Shown here one piece after another: positions 1-3,816 of a stretch of DNA of 6,503 nucleotides. Every line of letters begins with the position of its first letter. Position 1 is the stretch's first letter. The stretch spans positions 1 to 6,503 of the forward strand of contig JAUYDP010000467.1 in the NCBI GenBank assembly GCA_030691805.1. The letters run 5' to 3'. The stretch is from Dehalococcoidia bacterium (GTDB lineage: Bacteria; Chloroflexota; Dehalococcoidia; JAUYDP01). A model generated the notes under the pieces. The model was not told the DNA's origin. It did not search any database and worked only from the letters and a program-made list of their open reading frames with translations. A program made the translations under genes and the position numbers.

Positions 1-208
1 GGAAGGAGCGCCCGCCCGGGTGGACGTAGCCGGGGACGATGACCAGGCCCGTCCCCCCCTTGGCCCGCTCGATCTGGAAGGCCTTCTCCCTATCAGTGAG
101 ATAACCGTCCCTGGTGGACAGGTTGGTGCTGGTGGCTGGAAAGACCAGCCGGTTCTTCAGGGTCATTCCGGCGATCTGGGTGGGTTCAAGAAGCTTAGTG
201 AAGGTCAT
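1..208 (-). CDS. OYE-family NADH:flavin oxidoreductase, N-terminal fragment (continues beyond left edge)
   Basis: Sixty-nine codons are visible from an ATG at 206-208, and the frame stays open to the window edge. The N-terminus has the opening of the Old Yellow Enzyme/2,4-dienoyl-CoA reductase TIM barrel: KLLEPTQIAGMTLKNR, a first strand reading LVFPATSTNL, then the RAKGGTGLVIVPGYVHP segment in which the second barrel strand follows a conserved RAKGG. Family members bind FMN in the barrel and reduce activated C=C bonds with NAD(P)H; some add a [4Fe-4S] cluster and an FAD domain. Whether this one is the short (~350 residue) or long (~650 residue) type cannot be told here. The start is supported by AGGGAG ten bases upstream. 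It lies 51 bases after the small gene at 260-511 on the same strand, so co-transcription is likely. It is a paralogue of the complete enzyme at 1585-3510, sharing the LKNR and RAKGG signatures but clearly diverged. The family call is firm; the substrate is unknown. Confidence 0.93.
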   Translation of the reverse strand, partial: MTFTKLLEPTQIAGMTLKNRLVFPATSTNLSTRDGYLTDREKAFQIERAKGGTGLVIVPGYVHPGGRSF

Positions 209-218
209 TCAGTGACAT

Positions 219-224
219 CTCCCT
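219..224 (-). promoter_or_regulatory. Ribosome binding site of the left-edge oxidoreductase
   Basis: On the minus strand AGGGAG stands ten bases before the ATG at 206-208. The spacing is a little long but usable. It supports this ATG as the start, which also matches where OYE-family N-termini begin. Confidence 0.55.
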
Positions 225-259
225 GTGCATTGATACTAGGAAGGCAGGACAGTGAGTTG

Positions 260-511
260 TTATGGCTTGGGCCGCTTGAAATATAGAGTGTGGCGCTTTA
301 CATCGGTGTTTCCGCATCCGACCATCTCCCATCCCTCTTCTCCAAGCGTCGCAATGGTCTTGGCGATCTCGAGCGCTTCTTTCCCCTTTATCTCTGTCAG
401 GTGGCACCCGTCCGGTGCGAAGTGCCAAAGTGCGGGATATTCCGGCAGCAGATGCCGGCTACTGGATGCCTGTCCCACACCCACTACAGCACAGTATTCC
501 CACTTTTGCAT
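260..511 (-). CDS. DUF4177-like small protein of unknown function (83 aa)
   Basis: A short gene encoding 83 residues and ending in TAA. It opens with MQKWEYCAVV and later has LGEEGWEMVG (residues 56-65) and YFKRP (77-81). This Trp-Glu-Tyr start, a central 'L-x-x-x-GWE-hV' and a closing 'hhhKRP' is the pattern of DUF4177-like proteins, small single-domain alpha/beta proteins without known function. There is no signal peptide or membrane segment, so it should be cytosolic. The start is well supported: AAGGAG lies seven bases upstream. Residues 11-46 form a longer insert than in the shortest family members and carry two of the three cysteines (Cys36 here; Cys7 and Cys66 elsewhere are single). 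The gene sits just upstream of the OYE-family gene at the left edge, with a 51-base gap, suggesting one transcript. The family assignment is from motif memory, not a search; no role can be stated. Confidence 0.72.
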   Translation of the reverse strand: MQKWEYCAVVGVGQASSSRHLLPEYPALWHFAPDGCHLTEIKGKEALEIAKTIATLGEEGWEMVGCGNTDVKRHTLYFKRPKP

Positions 512-518
512 GTCCTTA

Positions 519-524
519 CTCCTT
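519..524 (-). promoter_or_regulatory. Ribosome binding site of the DUF4177-like gene
   Basis: AAGGAG on the minus strand, seven bases before the ATG at 509-511. This near-consensus site is the main evidence that the 83-residue frame is translated rather than being one of several overlapping open frames in this GC-rich stretch. Confidence 0.7.
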
Positions 525-700
525 TCGAGGCGTGTTGCTAGGCTATACTTGCAGTGGCACCGTCGTCAGCCAGAGGAGGCGGATAATCCTTGCGTACCGG
601 CACGGTAGCGGATTCGGCGGCCTTCAGGTTGGATGCTTTCTCCACGGTGACTCTGGTCAGACCAACTGGCCTCTGCATATTAGCGTAGGTTACACAAGCG

Positions 701-755
701 GCCCCGCCCCGGGCTAAAGCCATGGGCTGAGAAGCCAAAGCCCACTGAAGGGGCT
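701..755 (+). repeat. Left arm of the inverted repeat
   Basis: The arm pairs with 983-1038. Its first 36 bases match the other arm perfectly; substitutions fall at 737 and 744, with a one-base length difference near 747. It contains the word GGGCTAAAGCC followed by a GGGCT/AAGCC short stem. Confidence 0.85.
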
Positions 756-982
756 AAGGGCGGATTCCCGGTGGCCGATTTGGTCTTGCCTACCGCCCTT
801 TTCCTGACTCAGCCGCTACAAGACTCGGATTATGGCCGGCTCGGTATAGTTTTTCCTCCAGCCTTTTCATCTATTGGACCACCCTCTCCGGTTGATCGCC
901 CTGCAATCTCAGTAGCACGGACTAAATGATAGAACCGCGCCCAGTAGGTCCTATTTCTATCCCCCGTTCTCCTTCCGGACCC

Positions 983-1038
983 AGCCCCTTGTAGCGGGCT
1001 TCGGCTTCTCAGCCCATGGCTTTAGCCCGGGGCGGGGC
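983..1038 (-). repeat. Right arm of the inverted repeat
   Basis: Reverse complement of 701-755, one base longer. On the plus strand it ends in GGGGCGGGGC. Near identity of the two arms indicates either recent insertion or selection to keep the hairpin. Confidence 0.85.
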
Positions 1039-1141
1039 TGCTCCAGCCTCAAGCTTCTTGTGGTGGCCGCTGGCACCGACTGGATTCTCCCGTACGATTC
1101 CAAGCTGTCTCTTTAGCTCTCCGTGCAGAGAGCAGTAACTT

Positions 1142-1555
1142 TCAACGCTGATGACCTGCCGGCGAGCCAATTTGGCCCTTTCCGCTCATCGTATAACCGA
1201 ACCCCACTGTCACCGCTGGAATAATCAGATACGTCAGCCCTATATCCATGACATAGTCTACCAGGCTCATCTTCATAGGCCCTTCCATAAACATGAGAAG
1301 GTCCAGCGCCAGGCTAATGGCAAGCTAAATGATGCCAACCGCGATTCCCTCTCGCAGGAAGCCCACCCGTAGCTTTCTAAAGTACAGAGTAGGGAACAAT
1401 ACCGCGAAGATGGATATAACGACGGGCATGATGGACTCGAATAGCGCCGGCGTTGAGGCCTTAAGAGGGAAGATCAGAAATGAAACCACGAAGGGTATGA
1501 GCCAAACCAGGAATCCAAAAAGGAGGACTGCTCGAAGGGATTTGATCCCCATCAT
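1142..1555 (-). pseudogene. Small four-helix membrane protein, interrupted by an in-frame TAG
   Basis: From ATG at 1553-1555 the frame encodes 76 residues, meets TAG at 1325-1327, then continues in the same frame for 60 codons to TGA at 1142-1144. Both sides of the TAG look like one membrane protein: helices at about residues 10-30, 41-59, 69-90 and 105-122, with the TAG at position 77 inside helix 3. The sequence just before the stop is FLREGIAVGII and just after is LAISLALDLLMFM. The loop MKMSLVDYVMDIGLTYLIIP before helix 4 keeps a coherent protein-like pattern. This resembles a small uncharacterised membrane family of about 120-140 residues in which, as I recall, a Trp sits at the interrupted position; TGG to TAG is one base change. 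The start is 29 bases after the oxidoreductase stop and lacks a clear ribosome binding site. The last ~15 residues (from SGKGQIG) look unrelated to membrane sequence. Alternatives: a 76-residue truncated protein that still works, readthrough, or a sequencing error. Function unknown. Confidence 0.62.
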
Positions 1556-1584
1556 CTTAGCAAGACCGGCAGAAGATTCCCAAC

Positions 1585-3510
1585 CTATATCTCCCTAGCC
1601 ACCTTAGACGCGTCATGTATCGCCTGATACGCCCGCCGGGGCTCCACGCAATCGCCGGCGGTGTAAACCTCCGCCACCCTGGACTGGAGGGCGGGAAGGA
1701 GGGTCTGGTTGGGCTTGGCTCCTACGGCGATGATAAGGCTGTCGGCGGGGATGGACTCCTGGATGCCGCCTTCCTTGCTCACCACCAGAGTGCCGTTCTC
1801 CAGTTTCTCGGCGATGGTGCTGGGCATCATGCGGACTTTGTGCTCGGCCAGCCTCTGCATCAGCCCCATACGGTCGAAAGGTGGAGCATCGGCGGCGATG
1901 CGCTTGAGCATCTCCACGATGGTGATGGTCTTCCCCTGGGCTGCCAGCCACTCGGCCACGCCAACACCGACCAGGCCTCCCCCAATTATCACCACGTTCT
2001 GGCCAACCTGGACCTTCTTTCGTAGCACGTCCCAGGCCAGGAAGGCGTTGCTCTTCCCGCGAAAGATGGGCGGCATAGCCGGAAGGGCGCCCGCGGCCAG
2101 GATGACGGCATCAGGCTTCTCCCGCTCGACCAGCTCGGCGGTTACCGCCTGATTCATGATGATTCTTGCCCCGGCCTTCCTGGCCTGGATGGCCAGGTAC
2201 TTATAAGCCTCGGCCAGCCGGTGGCGGAAGGGAGGGATGGAGGCCAAGGCGAGCTGCCCTCCGAGGGAATCCGATTGCTCATAGAGGGTCACTTTATGGC
2301 CCCTAAGAGCGGCTACCCTCGCTGCTTCCAGGCCTGCCGGGCCCCCGCCGACTACCATTACCCGTTTGGATTTAGCCGCCGGATGTATAGCGAAAGCCGC
2401 CTCCTGGGCGGCAGCCGTGTTTACGGTGCAGCGGACCGGCTCATGGGCGAAGATCTTCTCGAAGCAGGTATTACAGAGGACGCAGGGGGTAATGTCCTCC
2501 AGCCGGCCCTCTTGGATCTTCTTCGGCAACTCCGGGTCCGCGATTAATGGCCGGGCCATTCCCACGAAGTCCACGGCCCCTTCTCTCAAAGCCTCTGCTG
2601 CCGATTCAGGGGTGGTTAGCTGATAGGCCATGATAACTGGCACTTTCAGAAGCTTTTTGAAGCGCTTGGACAGCTCTGTCCAGTTCCCAATGGGCACGTC
2701 CATGGTGACGGCCGGGATGCGAGACTCGTGCCAGCCGATAGTCAGGCTGATGGCATCTGCCCCTGCCTCGGCGGCCATCTGGGTCAGGCGGATATTGTCC
2801 TCCACCGTGTTGCCCTCTCCGGGCAGCAGGTCGTCGGCATTCATTCGAGCCAGGAGGGGGAAATCTCCCCCAGTCTTCTCTTTGATGGCTCGAATGATCT
2901 CTACCAGGAAGCGGGCCCTACCAGCCAAGTCGCCCCCGTATTCGTCGGCGCGGTGGTTGGAATAGGGAGAGAGGAAGGAGGCAATCAGGTAACCGGTAGA
3001 CGCCGAGAGCTCCACGGCGTCAAATCCTGCGGCCTTGGCGCGGACAGAGGCAGAGGCAAAGGCCTGAACCATGTCCCGCACCTCTTGGGTGGTAAGCTCC
3101 CGGGGTGTACCCCGGGGGATACGGGGGGCGATGGCCGAGGGCGCCACGGGCTGCGTGCCCAGTATCTCCGGGAATGAATACCTGCCAACATGCATGAATT
3201 GGAGCATGGCTTTAGCGCCGGCGGCGTGGATCTCGTCCACCAGGGCCCTCCATCCGGGGATAAACTCGTCCTTATCGGCGCCCATTTGCTTGAAAAACCC
3301 CCTACCGGAGATATGAGGATAGGCCCCACCTACAGTGATAAGGGCAGCCCCGCCCTTGGCCCTGGTCACCAGGAAGTCCCGGTAAGGCGTGGAAATAGAA
3401 CCGTCGTCCTCGTCCAGCCCCACGTGCATAGCTGTCTGGATAAAGCGGTTCTTGAGCGGCATCTTGCCGATGCGCCCTGGCTCAAATAATTTTGCGAATG
3501 TATCCGTCAT
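1585..3510 (-). CDS. FadH-like NAD(P)H:flavin / 2,4-dienoyl-CoA reductase family oxidoreductase (641 aa)
   Basis: Complete 641-residue enzyme, close to the ~670 residues of E. coli 2,4-dienoyl-CoA reductase. Residues 5-335 form the FMN-binding TIM barrel (PLKNR 18-22, RAKGG 50-54). Tyr174 in TGYL and His261 in IGWHESRIP line up with the FadH catalytic Tyr166/His252 pair. Cys343, Cys346, Cys349 and Cys361 form the [4Fe-4S] site. Residues 382-641 are the FAD/NAD(P) domain with GGGPAG at 388-393, a second Rossmann GGGLVG at 510-515 and the C-terminal YTAGDC at 616-621. The family passes electrons from NAD(P)H through FAD and the cluster to FMN and reduces conjugated C=C bonds; close relatives include enoate reductases, bile-acid BaiCD/BaiH and trimethylamine dehydrogenase. 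The exact substrate cannot be read here. It is cytosolic, with no signal peptide. The start is decided by AGGAGG four bases upstream, and the stop is TAG. The small membrane gene follows after 29 bases. Confidence 0.95.
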   Translation of the reverse strand: MTDTFAKLFEPGRIGKMPLKNRFIQTAMHVGLDEDDGSISTPYRDFLVTRAKGGAALITVGGAYPHISGRGFFKQMGADKDEFIPGWRALVDEIHAAGAKAMLQFMHVGRYSFPEILGTQPVAPSAIAPRIPRGTPRELTTQEVRDMVQAFASASVRAKAAGFDAVELSASTGYLIASFLSPYSNHRADEYGGDLAGRARFLVEIIRAIKEKTGGDFPLLARMNADDLLPGEGNTVEDNIRLTQMAAEAGADAISLTIGWHESRIPAVTMDVPIGNWTELSKRFKKLLKVPVIMAYQLTTPESAAEALREGAVDFVGMARPLIADPELPKKIQEGRLEDITPCVLCNTCFEKIFAHEPVRCTVNTAAAQEAAFAIHPAAKSKRVMVVGGGPAGLEAARVAALRGHKVTLYEQSDSLGGQLALASIPPFRHRLAEAYKYLAIQARKAGARIIMNQAVTAELVEREKPDAVILAAGALPAMPPIFRGKSNAFLAWDVLRKKVQVGQNVVIIGGGLVGVGVAEWLAAQGKTITIVEMLKRIAADAPPFDRMGLMQRLAEHKVRMMPSTIAEKLENGTLVVSKEGGIQESIPADSLIIAVGAKPNQTLLPALQSRVAEVYTAGDCVEPRRAYQAIHDASKVAREI

Positions 3511-3514
3511 CTCG

Positions 3515-3520
3515 CCTCCT
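3515..3520 (-). promoter_or_regulatory. Strong ribosome binding site of the FadH-like gene
   Basis: A perfect AGGAGG on the minus strand, four bases before the ATG at 3508-3510. It fixes the start of the 641-residue enzyme and suggests efficient, independent translation rather than coupling to the upstream gene. Confidence 0.85.
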
Positions 3521-3548
3521 TAGTTTTGCAGGTCAAGCCCTTGGCTTT

Positions 3549-3624
3549 GAGAGTGTTGAATTACTTCCGTAGTCGGCATTGGGGACGCCCCCGACTACGG
3601 GACCAGGTCTTGTTCAACAGTCTC
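3549..3624. repeat. Nested palindrome (REP-like hairpin)
   Basis: Two sets of complementary arms are nested. The inner arms CCGTAGTCGG (3567-3576) and CCGACTACGG (3591-3600) match perfectly over ten bases around a 14-base loop that can itself pair GGG with CCC. The outer arms GAGAGTGTTGAA (3549-3560) and TTCAACAGTCTC (3613-3624) match at 11 of 12 positions. The symmetry is too extensive to be chance. It lies about 190 bases after the HyuB-like stop and 39 bases before the FadH-like start. No T-run follows on either strand, so a classical terminator is unlikely; a REP/MITE-like repeat, an mRNA-stabilising hairpin or a structured leader are the better options. Confidence 0.65.
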
Positions 3625-3688
3625 TTGCTTTTCCGCGCAGGGAACGGCGCTTGGATAAGCTCTCTATAGCATAGAATAAGACGTGCCT

Positions 3689-3717
3689 ATACTAACATTC
3701 TTGGCTGGTTTTGCCAA
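3689..3717 (-). promoter_or_regulatory. Candidate sigma-70-type promoter for the FadH-like gene
   Basis: On the minus strand TTGGCA (3712-3717) and TAGTAT (3689-3694) are 17 bases apart. The first matches the -35 consensus at five of six positions and the second the -10 consensus at four of six. Transcription from here would give a leader of about 170 bases containing the nested palindrome. Such matches occur by chance, so this is tentative. Confidence 0.25.
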
Positions 3718-3816
3718 CACGCCCCACGCCCCCTTGATCGCCTACCTTCGGGGCGCCAGACACAGCCACCTTGCCACCCTGGCGAATTAGGACAGCGATG
3801 GCAGTCTAGATAAGGC

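Larger units (their letters stand above)
701..1038. mobile_element. MITE-like element with ~55-bp terminal inverted repeats
   Basis: Bases 701-755 and 983-1038 are inverted copies of each other. The outer 36 bases are identical. The rest differ by two A/G substitutions and a short mismatch/one-base indel, ending in a shared AAGGGGCT. The arms are GC-rich and carry inner complementary words (GGGCT/AGCCC and GGCT/AGCC), so each arm could also fold alone. The 227-base core encodes no transposase and has stops in all frames longer than a few dozen codons. A short, non-coding, inverted-repeat-bounded unit of this size is typical of a MITE (a non-autonomous element moved by a transposase elsewhere) or a related palindromic repeat. 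I found no target-site duplication directly outside 701 and 1038 (flanks TACACAAGCG and TGCTCCAGCC do not match), so the true ends may lie slightly elsewhere or the element may be old. The arms are seen directly; mobility is inferred. Confidence 0.68.
525..1141. other. Gene-poor region containing an inverted-repeat element
   Basis: About 615 bases separate the DUF4177-like gene from the broken membrane gene. The middle (701-1038) is an inverted-repeat element listed separately. The flanks, 525-700 and 1039-1141, hold open minus-strand frames of 50-66 codons. None has a recognisable domain, and I see no convincing ribosome binding site for any of them. They may be remnants of an older gene or chance frames in GC-rich DNA. 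No tRNA, strong promoter or Rho-independent terminator was seen. Confidence 0.55.
3511..3816. other. Intergenic region between the HyuB-like and FadH-like genes
   Basis: A 306-base spacer without any supported gene. It holds the ribosome binding site of the downstream oxidoreductase, a nested palindrome at 3549-3624 and a weak promoter-like pair at 3689-3717. The stretch 3720-3816 shows only a weak 6-base inverted repeat (CGCCAG / CTGGCG, near 3754-3783). I see no T-run of the kind that completes a Rho-independent terminator for the HyuB-like gene. Confidence 0.6.

Noticed and set aside
195..428. 77-codon minus-strand frame overlapping the DUF4177-like gene and the second oxidoreductase start
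   Set aside because: It overlaps two better-supported genes, is rich in Arg/His without structure, and lacks its own ribosome binding site.
538..738. Minus-strand 66-codon open frame upstream of the DUF4177-like gene
   Set aside because: Its ATG lies inside the inverted-repeat arm, no ribosome binding site is evident, and the sequence shows no recognisable fold or motif. It may be a gene remnant truncated by the element, but this cannot be shown.
830..1021. Minus-strand open frame inside the inverted-repeat element (contains YWARFYHLVRATEIAG)
   Set aside because: It has no ATG start, enters from a stop in the repeat arm and resembles no transposase motif. It is probably a chance frame in GC-rich DNA.
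1325..1327. TAG as pyrrolysine or reassigned amber codon
   Set aside because: TAG ends two intact genes in the same window, and no pyrrolysine genes or insertion context are visible. A nonsense mutation is simpler.
1585..3510. Assigning the gene symbol fadH
   Set aside because: The overall architecture and catalytic residues fit, but the [4Fe-4S] spacing differs, and several related enzymes with other substrates share this layout.
3549..3624. Rho-independent terminator for the HyuB-like gene
   Set aside because: The hairpin is strong, but there is no T-run on the minus strand after it, and it lies nearly 200 bases beyond the stop codon.
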